Positions 33,321 to 46,300 of a DNA stretch of 64,000 nucleotides are shown here, in pieces. Every line of letters starts with the position of its first letter. Within the stretch, counting starts at the first letter, position 1. The position numbers were made by a program, and so were the translations under genes. Below the pieces are notes generated by a model. That model searched no databases. It was not told where the DNA came from and worked only from the letters and a program-made list of their open reading frames with translations. Location: contig OZ026525.1 of the NCBI GenBank assembly GCA_964019695.1, positions 61,412,253-61,476,252 on the forward strand, written 5' to 3'. This DNA is from Loripinus fragilis (taxonomy: Eukaryota > Mollusca > Bivalvia > Lucinida > Lucinidae).

Positions 33321-33735
33321 ATTGGCGCATTAAGGGTTAAAAACAAATCAATACATTCAAACAGTTTGATTATCACAGGGTGAATATTACCTATCACTAC
33401 ACAATCACTCTCAGTCGCAACTTAATGCCCTCAAGTGAACACTTTGTTGGCTTACGACAAATTTTAATCGAGCTTATTATATGACGATGCTTTAAGGATA
33501 GTCAACCCATCCTGTATTAATCAATATTTACGTTTCCACTGTTAATCTTTAAATGAACCTAAATACATTTGAGATCGCGTTCATACCTTTATGAGCAGAT
33601 CGATTTAAGTCACGCCCACATTCTCGCCATTTGGAAGGACCAACATCATCCAATACGTTGTTTGTTTACTGACATGACATTTGCGTGAGGTTGAACATGT
33701 ATCGCCATTGAGTTAACAAGGAAAATTGGTGTTTT
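33321..33735. other. No recognisable gene
   Basis: No ORF or repeat I can assign. Confidence 0.3.
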
Positions 33736-33742
33736 GGCGCAA

Positions 33743-33930
33743 ATAATAAATTCAATTTAGTCTGTTCATGGAATCACGAGCTCATCAGGTCTCTTGCATA
33801 CTTAACATGAAGCCATTTATACAATTTTGGTCTGTTCATGAAAACATGAGCACATCCGGTCTGTTACAAAGTTACTTTGCAACAGGCCTGATGAGCTCAT
33901 GTTTCCATGAACAGACCAAAAATTGAATTT
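33743..33930. mobile_element. Foldback element, about 190 bp
   Basis: 'aattcaatttagtctgttca' at the left is complementary to the right end 'agaccaaaaattgaattta'. Inside, 'ggtctgttcatgaaaacatg' pairs with 'catgtttccatgaacagacc'. A partial extra copy of the left arm (33825-33865) makes it asymmetric. Confidence 0.75.
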
Positions 33931-34189
33931 ATTTCTTGAAAATCCTGGGTCAGGTGTGGTACTTGATTGTATCAATTCCTCATCTTTGCACCCTTACTTA
34001 CTTTCATATAAATTGCTTCCATGATAAAATCATTCTGGATGGCATATGAATATATATATGCAACTGACATAATAAGCAGACATATTCTGGACAAAAAAAT
34101 ATAGGTAGGATAAGGGTTAAAATGGGACACTAGTGACCAGATTTAACACACAAGATTATGTCATAAGCTCCTGCCTCTTACCAGGTACC

Positions 34190-35045
34190 CGCCAGTGGAG
34201 TCAGTAGCCAGTCCGAATGCAGATCCAGGTGGCATCAGTTTGATCCCAGCCCAGCCCCTTACTTTCCTAGAGATTGATCATGAAATAATCTGACTGCAGA
34301 TCCAGGGGTTGTGATTTCGATCCAAGCCCAGCCCCTTACTTTCCTGGAGATTGATCATGAAATAATCTAAATGCAGATCCAGGGGTCGTGATTTAGATCC
34401 AAGCCCAGCCCCTTACTTTCCTGGACATTGATCATGAAATAATCTAACTGCAGATCCAGGGGTCGTGAGTTTGAGCTCAGCCCGGTCCCTTACTTTCCTG
34501 GAGATTGATCATGAAATAATCTAAATGCAGATCCAGGGGTCGTGAGTTTGAGCTCAGCCCGGCCCCTTACTTTCCTGGACATTGATCATGAAATAATCTA
34601 ACTGCAGATCCAGGGGTCGTGAGTTTGAGCTCAGCCTGGTCCCTTACTTTCCTGGAGATTGATCATGAAATAATATAAATGCAGATCCAGGGGTCGTGAG
34701 TTTGATCTCAGCCCGGTCACTTACTTTCCTGGAGATTGATCATGAAATAATCTGACTGCAGATCCAGGGGTCGTGAATTTGATCTCAGCCCGGTCCCTTA
34801 CTTTCCTGGAGATTGATCATGAAATAAATTCTACGGTCATTCTCCTCCTCCAACTGATTCAAGAAGGGTTGTTGTCAGTTACAACCAAAATTATATACAG
34901 GAAGTAATGGTTAACTACTTAGTCAAGCTTGCCCAGGAAAAAAGTGTGGTTAAGTGAACAGACCGTCTCGACATGACCATGATGGCTGTTGACTGGGACA
35001 TAAACCTCAACCAAACAAAACCCGCCACTGGAATCCTCAGATCAC
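34190..35045 (+). mobile_element. SINE family S2 with an internally amplified 77-bp segment
   Basis: The 3' part (34830-35040: 'ctacggtcattctcctcctc', 'aagaagggttgttgtcagtt', 'gcttgcccaggaaaa', 'gctgttgactggga') matches the S2 SINEs at 38405, 46992 and 60844. The 5' part is a run of eight 77-bp units (34210-34828). Each has 'tgcagatccaggggtcgtga', a B-box-like GTTTGATCTCAGCCCGG, 'cccttactttcctgg' and 'gattgatcatgaaataat'. Normal S2 copies carry this segment once. Confidence 0.85.
34210..34828. repeat. 77-bp tandem array, eight units, with alternating unit types
   Basis: Units alternate between 'aaatgcag' and '.actgcag' starts, and in the middle units also between 'cctggacattg' and 'cctggagattg'. 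That gives a 154-bp higher-order repeat. The spacing of 'gattgatcatgaaataa' is 77 bp (34272, 34349 and on). Confidence 0.85.
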
Positions 35046-35354
35046 ATAATAATTTAGACACATGAGTAACCACAAAATACCTTTTTCAACCAAATAAACA
35101 TCATCAGAAGCCAGCTGATCAAGATCCACACTGTTTTCTCATCGATACAATCCATAATGATATAAAAATGAAATTGTATCGATGGACCTAATTCATGTTG
35201 TGAAAGAACACATAAAGTACTTTGTGTGTGTGTGTTTGCTATAGGAACATGATGTGCACTTATTAGGTCAAATTCGGTTCATACAACATAGTTAAGAATT
35301 GACTGGCATCATGAAATGACTGAATAAATACAAGAGATTATCGTTTGGGCCTCC

Positions 35355-35450
35355 CACCTGGGCAAGCCAAGGGTACTAAGTCCACTTCGTTCGGTACACT
35401 TGGAAGGAAGTGGACTTAGTACCCTTGGTTTGCCAAGATGATGAGCCACA
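35355..35450. repeat. Hairpin, about 30-bp arms
   Basis: 'gcaagccaagggtactaagt'+CCACTT pairs with AAGTGG+'acttagtacccttggtttgc'. The loop is about 20 bases ('cgttcggtacacttggaagg'). Confidence 0.75.
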
Positions 35451-35579
35451 TGGCAACAAAAACAGTTTTCTCATGTTGCTCATAAGGCAATTTTCATTTC
35501 AGCCCATATCAAACCAAGACTCCCATATCAACTGCTACTTAACCACAGGTTAAAAGTTTCGAGTGTTACATTGTAAATA

Positions 35580-35762
35580 CAGTAAAACTTGTCTTAAGCG
35601 GCCACGCAAAAATAGTCAAAACAAAGCAAATTATAGCTTAATGAATGTTGAAAGTATTGCAGAATGCATTCTGCAATACTTTTGACCTGCATTAAGCAAG
35701 AATTGGTCTTAAAACCAATTTTAATCTTCTTTTTGCGCAGTCGTTTAAGACAGGTTTTACTG
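35580..35762. mobile_element. 183-bp TA-flanked MITE (CAGTAAAAC ends), copy 1
   Basis: Ends CAGTAAAACTTGTCTTAAGC and inverted CAGTAAAACCTGTCTTAAAC, with TA on both sides. The centre has the hairpin 'gtattgcagaatgcattctg'+CAATAC. A second copy is at 41541-41746. TA duplication and CAGT ends fit Tc1/mariner-derived MITEs. Confidence 0.85.
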
Positions 35763-35763
35763 T

Positions 35764-35912
35764 ATTTTCTTATCCATCCATTTTAACATTTGTTTTGGAT
35801 GTTCAAACAAACCGTTTCATTGTAACAGTTCTTTTGAGTACCCACAACATATGTTTCCATTGAAAATAAGGAAATCATTTTTTAATTATGCTCTCTTATC
35901 TAAACCCGGCCA
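35764..35912. repeat. H2 hairpin element, diverged stem
   Basis: 'ttttcttatccatccatttt', 'aaccgtttcattgtaacagt', 'tcttttgagtacccacaaca', 'gctctcttatct'. It abuts the right end of the MITE at 35580. Confidence 0.7.
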
Positions 35913-36194
35913 CCAATCCAGCTCACTCATCGCATATACCAGTTGTATTAAAGTTTCTGTTTCCTAATTTTGAGAGCATAAAAAAAATTGAGTGCCCACT
36001 CTTTAAATCTTATCTAGGGACCTTGAATGATAACTAAATAGAACATGTTTTCACATATCAAGAGCGTAATTTTCAGTAACAAAATATGTTAAAGTATGAA
36101 AATATCTTAAAGTTCAGTATATGATACAAGCAGCTACAAAGTATGACCTTCTTCAGCCTACAAAGCAAAATACTGTGAGAGAAACCCTGTATTG

Positions 36195-36545
36195 TTTCTA
36201 GTGCAGGGAAAAAGACCAACAGGGGCCCAGTAGCCCAGTGCCCCTAAATATTTGGCTGGGCCCCCAAAACTAAATGTTTAGGGGCCCAGCTTGCCCCTGA
36301 AAAAAGCGTAGTATGTAAAGGTAAGAAGTCTTCTCAAATATGACACTAGCTGTTGGAAGTTTACATATCTTCATTCATTGTAAATATGATAAATAATTAG
36401 AGGAATACAGATTAAGCAAATGCTTGGCAATGGTGTTGAAATGAGTTTAATTTTCTGTCGAATCCTGGGCTCCTTAGTTTCGAGCTGGGCCCCTAATCAT
36501 TTTGTTTTAGGAGCCCGACTTGCTCCTGGCGAAAAAAGGTTAGTC
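36195..36545. repeat. Inverted/duplicated 'ggggcccag' repeat
   Basis: 'gtgcccctaaatatttggct' and 'aatgtttaggggcccagctt' form an imperfect palindrome. A related block, 'gagctgggcccctaatcatt'...'ttaggagcccgacttgctcc', follows about 240 bp later. Confidence 0.55.
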
Positions 36546-36792
36546 TGTATCCCTGTAGTGCATTCAAGATTTCCGGTAACAAGAGTAAAATTGTGAATAT
36601 TTTCTTATCCTTTAGTTTTAAGCCGATACCAGTTCTATACCTCCGCCTGGAACTTGACAGCAAAACTGCCAATTAACAAACCCTGTATTCATTTCTCCAT
36701 ATTTTTGGTAATTTTTATATACTGGAAACCGGATACCAGCAAACAGTGAAGACAGATGAAATGCCGCAAAATTAATTTTTTGGTACGCACTC

Positions 36793-37045
36793 TTAAAGGC
36801 CTGTAGGCATACGCAAACTTTCAAAGCATGATTGATCATTCTGACAAAAGCCTAGAATTTCATCTGACTTTGTAACACGGCATGGTGGAAAATGAAGATC
36901 AGGGCCTTCATTGCCCCCATAGCCAAAGGCATATGCAAACTATTGAAGCCTGATTGATTATTCTGGCAAAAGCCTTGAATTTCACCAAACTATGTACTGT
37001 GGCTTGGTGGAAAATGAAGATCAGGGCCTTCATTGTCCCCCGATA
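36793..37045. repeat. Tandem duplication, about 131-bp unit
   Basis: Shared words are 'tggtggaaaatgaagatcag' + 'ggccttcattg.cccc', 'ttctg.caaaagcct.gaatt' and 'ggcata.gcaaact'. It ends about 100 bases downstream of the BACURD stop codon. Confidence 0.75.
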
Positions 37046-37145
37046 TCCCTGAAGGGATGTTTCTTCAATGAGGCTTATATCATTCTAACGCATGCATTAT
37101 TAAATACAAATTATATGATAGATAGGTCTAATTTTCTGATGGGAA

Positions 37146-37337
37146 CTATTTCTTATTTGTTCGAAAAGTTTGCCGTAACTCCTCCACCTCTTCGTCGCTA
37201 TGGCAATTTGCACCGCTAGACGATATCCCGATTCCACCGGTAGCTTTAATAAGCTCTTCATCAGGTCTGGAATGACGATTTTCATACATGAAGACATTCA
37301 ACGCCTCTTCATAGATCTTAGCCTCTGGGAACTCCAC
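37146..37337 (-). CDS. BACURD exon 5 with stop
   Basis: Acceptor [33 protein letters not shown] is conserved. The last about 35 residues ([20 protein letters not shown]...) are Ser/Asp/Glu-rich and end in RTNKK and TAG (37146-37148). Vertebrate members continue with a basic RRIHVKRY-type tail; none is visible here. A further small exon after a weak donor cannot be excluded. Confidence 0.88.
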   Translation of the reverse strand: MEFPEAKIYEEALNVFMYENRHSRPDEELIKATGGIGISSSGANCHSDEEVEELRQTFRTNKK

Positions 37338-40300
37338 CTGTGGATAGATTAATGGAAATACAGGATCTTACATGGTTGCTCATGTATTACTGAATTTATT
37401 AAACAAGTTTGGGAAAAGAGATTTAAGGCACAGCTTGCCAAGTATTTTATCGCCTTTTCACAACTGTGACAATTTAATTCAATAATACATGAGCCCAAAT
37501 ACGCATACCCATCTCAAAGTCTGAAAAATATTAATACACTAAGGTACATTTGTATGCATCATGGTAAACAGATACATGTATGCATGAAAAAATCTGAAAT
37601 AGACCTCAAACTCAAGTGTTTATACCTGTTGTCCTAGATACCAAGGATCAAATTTAGCACTTGCTAATTGCTAGTAATTTTCTCCAAAAAGCAAGTAGAA
37701 ATTGCCATCATTTGCTATTTTTAGAAAGTGGAAACAAGTCACTCTCATATCAACCAAATTAAGCAACACAGCATACGTTGTATGGCAGACAGTGTAGATC
37801 CTGATCAGTCAGCTTCTTCAGAAGCTGGCTGATCTGGATCCACACTGTTTGCAAGGAAACCTGAATATAGGTTCAGAAAGCTGAAAATGCTAAATTTGTT
37901 TTGTATATCAATTAATGCCGTATGTGTATACCTGTTAATTAAATTTGTTCAATTTTTTATTTGCAATGTCACTAAAAAATACTAGTTCTAACATTTTCAG
38001 TGAAAAAGCAAGTTGATCAGCATCTTTAGCAAGTGAGAAAAATAGCCACTCACCATTTTTAGCAAGGGGTTGAAAAACTAAATTTTGACCCCTGGATACA
38101 TGTATGAATGATATCAAGAGCTATTTTTTTTTTATTTTCTTTAAAAAAAATGGGCCAGCTTATGAGATTTTGGTACTTATCTCATCTGTGAAAAGTGAAT
38201 GCTTAGATGAGCCTGCACCAGGATGGAGGTCTAAATTATGGTCAGCCTCTTAATCAACAACCATTCTTTTGGGGTATGAAAGCAGTGAAGGCTCTGGCAA
38301 GACTATAAAGATGCACAGGCTGCTGAGCCATCCCTGTTCAGTGATGCGATATCTCATTTGCTGGAATATTTGCTTTTTAGCTACTGAGCTTCCAGGTTTA
38401 GTGTTTGTTTGTTTTGTTGCTTTACATCCCAGTCAACAGCTATGGTCATGTTGGGAGGGTCAGTTAACCTAACCAAACTTTTTCCTGGAGAAGCTTAAAC
38501 AAGCGGTTAACCAGTACTTCATGCACATACTTACACATGTAACTGACAACAACCCTTCTTGAATGAATCAGCAGGTGGGAGGAGAATGACTGTAGAAATT
38601 ATTTCATGATCAATCTCCACAAAAGTATGGGACCAAGCCAAGATCAAACTCACGACCCCAGGTTTAGTGTGACCCCATTTTTCTATGAATCAAATTATAC
38701 AGTTTAAGTCGGTATTTGCCCAAAATTTTCATTTGTTGTCCTTAACTCTAAAAAACCTATGACTTCAATATTTAGTCAGAACCAGGCTTGTAAAATCAGA
38801 TGAACAGAGTACGCCATCAGTCAACCCTCCAGATAAGAGGACAATTCCGAATTAATTTTCTTCTTTCGCAAAGCATATACTCAAGCTAGGAATTGTGTGC
38901 GCATGAATCAGCAGATGGGAGGAGAATGACTGTAGAAATTATTTCATGATCAATCTCCACGAAAGTATGGGACCAGGCCGGGATCAAACTCACAAACCCA
39001 GGTTTAGTGTGACCCCATTTTTCTATGAATCAAATTATACAGTTTAAGTCAGCATTTGCCCAAAATTTTCATTGGTTGTCCTTAACTCTAAAAAACCTTT
39101 GACTTCAATATTTAGTCAGTACCAGGCTTGTAAAATCAGATGAACAGAATATTGTTTTTGTTTGATTTGATTCTTTACGTCCCATCAAAATCTTTCAGTT
39201 TAACAGGGACAAGTATTTTTGGGTTGAACCAGTACTAAGCTAGGATAAATGAGTCTTGCTCAAGGACCACAATACAGTGGCGCCGGTGAGGCTCAAACCC
39301 GCGGCCCTTCGATCTCCAGTCAAGCACTCTACCACTGAGCTCCCTGATGAACAGAATATGCCATCAGTCAACCCTCCAGATAAGAGAGGACAATTCTGAA
39401 TCAATTTTCTTCTTTCTCAACACATATACTCAGGCTAGGCATTGTCTGTGCATCACATATTTTTCTAAGATTGACCTGTCTGCTATGATACATCACTATC
39501 CTGCACAGCCTACAGGATAATATTATTATGTGATGCACAATCAAAACTCTACTACAGGATAGAGTGATACTATAGTTTACATTCTAATACTCCAGGCTAG
39601 TTACCTGCCAAAAGGCCTAGACAAACAAGGCAGACCCAAATCAGACTGCTTTTGTGAAGCAGTCTGATCAGGGTATTCCCTGTTTGCTATTCTGACAAGC
39701 ATTTCGTGAATTCCAGCCATGACAAAAAAATATTTGAGAACAGAAAAAGAGAAGTGCTCAAAATTTTAGAACAATTAAAGTGCCCTGAGGTTGTAAAACA
39801 TTTTTCATGCTCAACTCAACCGAGCATGAAATTTCAACTTAGTACTCATAAAAACTAAAATGCTGAAAATGAGAGATATATATTGCTCTCAAACTCTCAG
39901 ATGCTGCTATTACCCTGCTGATAAATGTTTAAATGCCAACAATTGTTGGCATTTTAACATTATCAGCAGGATATATTTCATGCTCAGTTGAGTTGGGCAT
40001 GAAAAAATATTTATATCCTAAAGCATTACCTTTGTGTGTTTCTTCTGTTCTCCATACACTATGGAGGTGCAGCACACTTCTGCAATCTTCTGGTTGTGTC
40101 CGTAAAACGACCAACAGCATATCTCGCTGCTTCCCAAGACGTCTTTGAGAAACAAAACGCGCCCACTGAATCGCAAAGCAAGCTTGTCAAACAGCTCCAA
40201 GTTCTTCAGGAAATTATCATCAGAGTTTCTGGAAGACACAGAACAAAGTATAGGGTTTAATTGCTACATACACAGTGATTTTGTTACCTGCGCATCCTGC

Positions 40301-43300
40301 ATCTTTTGCGCATAATTTTGTCTCTGGGATGCAATTTTTTTTATTTCAGCGAGTCCCAGGATGCAATAGTAGGATGCAATAGTAGGCTATTGCAGTCTTG
40401 TCATTAAAAATTGTGTTCTGGACTCATATGTTTGCAGTTAGACTCATTGATATGGGAAACAGCGAGTCCCAGGACCCATAAGCCTAAAATTGTAAATGAA
40501 TCACTGTCATACATGTACAATTGACATGCATCTGCTATCAAATTTGATTGCCATATTATGGCAATCAAATTTGATACCAGATGCATGAGGCAAGCATTAC
40601 AATAGCAACAGTTATTCCCTTTGTAAGCATATCGTCATGTACATTGCAAATGAAATACACGGCCATTCAGCACTGTTTTGTAGATTTTAGATAGCTTGAA
40701 ACCAATTTTAGGAACGCGTATTTCTGACAGCATTCATGTGTTTTCATTCTGACGTCATCATAGGGCATATTGGGCCTGGCATATGTCACTGCTCGATGTA
40801 ACAGGGAGACTAGTTAACATCTCCCCCATTGGAAAAATGGTTCAAAATCTCTGCAAAAACACCAGTGGCACTGTGTCATCTTGCTATCGGGTCAATCGAT
40901 CTATAGATATTCCTAACACTACCAAAAATAACTTAACTTGCTCTTATTCACTTGTCATCACTGGGTATGATACTATCTAAAATGTTTACTTTCATATAGG
41001 TCACATTATTGCTATGTGCTTTGATTGGTCAGATTATTTCTATTCAGATGGTACTTGGAGCTAATTAGCACCTGTCGGGAAAACTTGTATATTTTGCAAA
41101 ATGTAGCTTACTACATTTTGTAAGAGCAATCTGTTCTGAGCCTACACTGTTTGCTATTCTGAAAATGTGTCTACGCTTGGGCTTTCATCACTTTAATGTT
41201 ACCAATGTCAGTCCATTTCTCAATCATATAATGACAGTCAGTTATCAAATAGCACACTGTTCCTGGGCAGTAACTGACACACAGGTTTAGATAAACAAAA
41301 ATTTTCTGTGAAAAATTGTAAATATTTTCTTACCCATTATTTTTAGCATATGTTTTGGGTGCTCAAAAGAACCGTTGGGTGCTCAAAAGAACCGTCTCAT
41401 TGAGACGGTTCTTTTGAGTACCCACAACATGTTTTGGCTGAGAAATAAAAAAAAAAATTTTTTTGTTACGCACTCTTAACTAAAGTCCTGCTAACAAATG
41501 AGCTACTAGAATCAGCACTATAGAAAAATATTTTTATATACAGTAAAACCTGTCTTAAGCGGCTGCTCAAAAATATACAAAACAAAGGTCTTAATGGAAA
41601 ATGGTAGCTTAATGAAGGTCGAAAGTATTGCAGACTGCTCCCCTTGGAGCATTCTGCAATATTTTGACCTGCATTAAGCGATAATCGGTCTTGAAAACCA
41701 ATTTTTTGCGTTCTTTTTTAGTGGCTACTTAAGACAGGTTCTACTGTAAGCTTATGGCTACACCATCAAGGGTATAATACTTGTTTCATATCCCTTGGTA
41801 AAAAGAAATACAGTGAGTGCAGTCCCTTTATTACACATCTTGTTGTAACAAAGCCAGTAAGATTTGGATATAACACAGTCATAAGGCCATGTTGAGACAA
41901 CATGGCCATAAAATTATGACTGTGTTATATGACTGTGTTATATCCAAATCTTAGTCTTTGTTAACTTGTGGCTACCATTTTTTTGCCACAGAATTTTACA
42001 AATTCCAAAGGTCATTTTCCCGTAAATCCATTGTAAATTGTCCCTTTATAGATGGACCCAAACATTGCATATTGAAGGGACTACACTGCACATGTAAGAT
42101 TTGATGACTTACGGAGTGTATGAGTACTTGTTGTTATGTCTGTTACATATCAACTTGATCACAGGCTGCAACAGAAAAAGAAGTTTTGGTAAAATATTTG
42201 AGCAAGGACAGGTGGCAATTGCCAAGGTGTCATCATTGACTATAATCATAAGCCAATGAAGTGGCCATCATTTTAATTGACATATTTACAGATTGTGGTT
42301 ATGACAGGAGTAGATCTACCTTTTGTTGGTGGAAATAACATGTGAAAGCTTGGAGCTATAAGCTTTTATTACCCTTACAGTAACCTCATTTAACCATTTT
42401 TATGGCCTTATAATATTATGGGTCCATGGGAGTCATTCCCAATCCATAAATGCCCTTTATTTTCCCAATTTCATGTATTTTAGCACTTATTTTCCCAATT
42501 CTAATAAAAAAATCCCAAATGTGAAGGAAAATGTAGCTTCCTAAAATCCCGAATAAAATCACTGCCTTGACCACCAAGACATATAAGTAGATGTTTAAAT
42601 GTGTCAAATATGATATTTTTTTTTTGTTTTGGACTTTTCTTTGTAACAAGGTAGTGTATTTTAAAATAGTCAAGTGAGTTTGTGTTTAACGTCCCATCAA
42701 GAGCTAAGGTCAAATGGGGATGGGGGCCACAGCTTAAGTCTCATCTGACTGACTGGAGGGGCCGGGGATCAAGCTGGATACCCATGGATACTAGGCAAGT
42801 GGTTTATCCACTACACTATGGCGGCTCTTGTTTTAAAATAGTAATGGAATGAAGGTTAACACCCTGCTGTTAAAGTTATTGCTGCAACAGGTTCTGTAAA
42901 CCAGAAGTCATTATGGATTTTGTCTGATTAAGTGCACAAAAGAAATTACATCTATAGGAATGGGAAATTGGTCTATAGTAAGTATCTTGTAAAAAAATGA
43001 GCCAGTACATGAGATTTGGGTACTCATCACATTGTTATGCTATGAAGGCACAGGCGAGCCTGCCGAAATGTGCTGACTTATCAGAGCCTTTGCCACTAGC
43101 ATTAATAAAGCATGGAGGTAAATGAGCACTCAGACCAAAATTTATACCTCTAGGCCCGCTGGGTAAGTCAGTGAGTACCAGCGTTTATTAGAGTATTTTG
43201 CGCATATGCTATAATAAGACAAGAACCAAAATCTCCTGTGCTGGCTGGGATATAACGAATATTTGTTAAAACAAGAGAATCAGTAACACCGCTGGATGCT

Positions 43301-46300
43301 CCCAAAATAAATGCTTGTTCGATGATACATGTATGAAAATTAACAAAGGGCAATAACTCCTAAATTATGCAAAAGAGACTTATGGTTCTTGTACACTGTA
43401 CTTTTCGTCATCAAGTTCTATCTACCAATGAAGTTTCAAGTTGATACCCCTTATAGTTTTTGTGTTATGCTCTGGACAAAATTATGATGGACGGATGGAC
43501 AAAGCAGCGCCTATATGATCTCCCGTTGGGGAGCATAAAAATATGATGGAAATATATCTATGATAATACTTACTTTAACTGTTGTAGAAATCAGACTTTG
43601 CTCTTCACGCTGGGACGTGACAAGGGGAATGCGACAAATTGGTTCAACATCATCTTTACCAAGCCTCTTCAATGTAGCTTCAATTAAATTGACAAGGTCT
43701 TGCACCAGGTAATACTTAGCTTCCTGCAATACCTCCAGAAGCTCTCTGCGACCATCAGGCAACGGTACATTACCATCTCTCAAGAAGTTAAGAACAACTC
43801 CGAAATATTTTCCACTTCTATCTATGAGGATCCAGCCTGGAAAAATGTGATTAATTTTACCTGTTACTCTTTGCCTACTGGGTTATTTTGCATGCTTTGG
43901 GTTTTTTTTGCTGTCTCCTGATTGTTTTCAAAATCAACTTTTTCTAAAAATTCTTTCATGAATTATACCATCCAGTGATTTTATTTGGCCATTTTTGAGG
44001 CCGTATATGGGAGTCATTCCCAATCCAAAAATGGTCTTTATTTTCCCAATTTCATGTATTTTAGCTCTTATTTTCCCAATTTTAATAAAATATTTTCCCA
44101 AATGTGTAGGAAAAGGTAGCTTCCCAAAATCCCAAATAAAATCACTGCCATCAGAGTCAAACAGCTTGGATCCAGATCAGGCCCGACAAAACGTCGGGCA
44201 TGATCTGGTTTCAAACTGTTAGCAAAAGTTAACAGCAGATGACATGACATAGGTAGGCAAAGAGTTAAAGTGCACATCTTGTCTCATAGTCTGGCAACAT
44301 CAGTGGAATCACTGGAATGTTTCTGAAAAGGGAAGATTTTTTTTATACTACCTAAAGTAACAATTAATACCAGTTTTGACTTTCCTATATAAATAGGAAA
44401 CTTTAAAATCAAATTACACAGTTCAGGATTGGATATGCCAAACTCAAAGACTATATCATTAGTATATATATGCAAAATATAGGAGTATAAGAGACTTGGA
44501 TGTGTAGCTGCTGAAATTATCTAGAAATGTGACCACTATTTATCATGTTTATTAGATAGTGAACTCTATTTTCAATGAAAGAGAGACAATGAGAACACAG
44601 ACAGATATGACTGAACTGAAGTTACTGAACACAGACCTTCTTATAATTTCTATTGGACTGCAATGACAGTGACTTTTAAACCTTTGTAGGTCTGAAACCC
44701 TTAAACTGCTACTTTTTCAAACAGTGAAGACCCAGATAAAAGGCTGCATAATGTGGTATTTCATTAGGGTCTGCACTGTTTGCTAAGACAAAATCAATCT
44801 TCAGAGAACGAAATACTGATCTCGCCAGAGTGCTTGCACATTTCATCCACGGACCAGTCCTGACTGCTGCTGGTTTTTGGTTGTCTTGAAGGTGGCTTTG
44901 CAGTTCAATGCATTCTTAAAAAGATTATCCTTCGGAAGCAAAGATTACATCAAAGAACTGACATGTAGTCTTATATCAAAGAACTGAAAGCAAGGCCGTC
45001 GTCGCCGGTCCGGCAGGACGGCGAGCGCCGGACCACTTTTTTGGACGAGTATGCTTTCCGCCGTGTCCCTTTTTTCTCGTTTCGGCTCATTATTTTTGTG
45101 CTTACCTCTGATTTTCAATTTATTGATGCAATCATCAATTTCGCTCGTTACACGTGTCATCCATAGACCGACCTAGCAAAGGTGTGAAAACATTGAAAAA
45201 ACAATGCAATTATTATAATGATAGTTATAAGCCGTGTCCAGAGAAAACCTGACGTAGTTGCATTTGAAGATTAAAGCCGCAGACCAGCCTACACGTCCAC
45301 GCAGTCTGATCAGTGCCTTTGTTGTTAGCCCTCTTGTAAGTATAATTGATAAACTTGCTACACGCAAAATTTTGGCTTTCTAGCTGCATGTACTCTCTGT
45401 AACTGAGCAGGTTGGTTTGAGTCCTGCATGGTCGTAAACCCCGAAGACGGGTCTTCTCGCATTGATGCCCAGATAATTTCTATGCGCCAGTTTCATTTGC
45501 TTCAAACTGACATTTTTTTCTTCTAGATAACATGTCGAGCGACTTGGTATGTTTAAACATTACGAGCATCGTGGGCATGTGTTGTTACAATTCATTCCGT
45601 TACGGACATACAAGTTCTGCCTGTTCCAATTCAGCCCAAGACTTCCGGTTCTCCGAACGGTCATTCGACTTTAAGAAGCATGAACAGAGAAGGTTTTAGC
45701 CGTCGTAGTTCGACAGTAGGCCTTGGCTTCATTATGCCAAAGATCTCACGCTATGCCTATCGACAAGGGAACTCATCAAGGAAAGTTGTGCAACAAAAAT
45801 CTATATAAAGCCTTCTGCATCCTTAAAGTAACGGGTGTACTAATTGAAAAGACGCTTATGTATATCTTTTCGAAAATACAACTCTTTGAAGTACAACCAT
45901 GCGCGGATCCAGAAAGTTATGTCAGAGGTTGGCGGGCCGATAATGGCCCAACATTGAATGCTGGCTTGGTAGCTTTGTGATTTTACAGGAGATCTGGACC
46001 AGTAATGCATAGAAACCCTATTTTTGTGATTTTTCAGGGGGGTGCCCCCCCCCCTCTGGATCCGCCCATGACAACCAAGGATCAGTGCTAAAAATACTTT
46101 GCCAAAACCTGCGGGAACATAGGTGACATAATGCTGAAGAAAAAAGTTTAAAAAATCGTGACTATCTGAAAACGATTTTGTTTAGCATTTACACGCCAAG
46201 AAATATCTTTTCTAGCAAAAATCGTGACTGGAATCTGGTCCCAACGCATAAAAACCCATAAAAACGCACATAGAAGCGCAAAAAATTCGAAATTTTCTCG

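Noticed and set aside
34210..34828. Regular 77-bp repeats resembling a CRISPR array
   Set aside because: There are no unique spacers: units are repeated end to end, and the segment occurs singly inside S2 SINEs in an animal genome.
36618..36839. Possible further 3' exon of BACURD
   Set aside because: The frame does not encode the basic RRIHVKRY-type tail and has no good acceptor in phase; exon 5 already ends at a stop.
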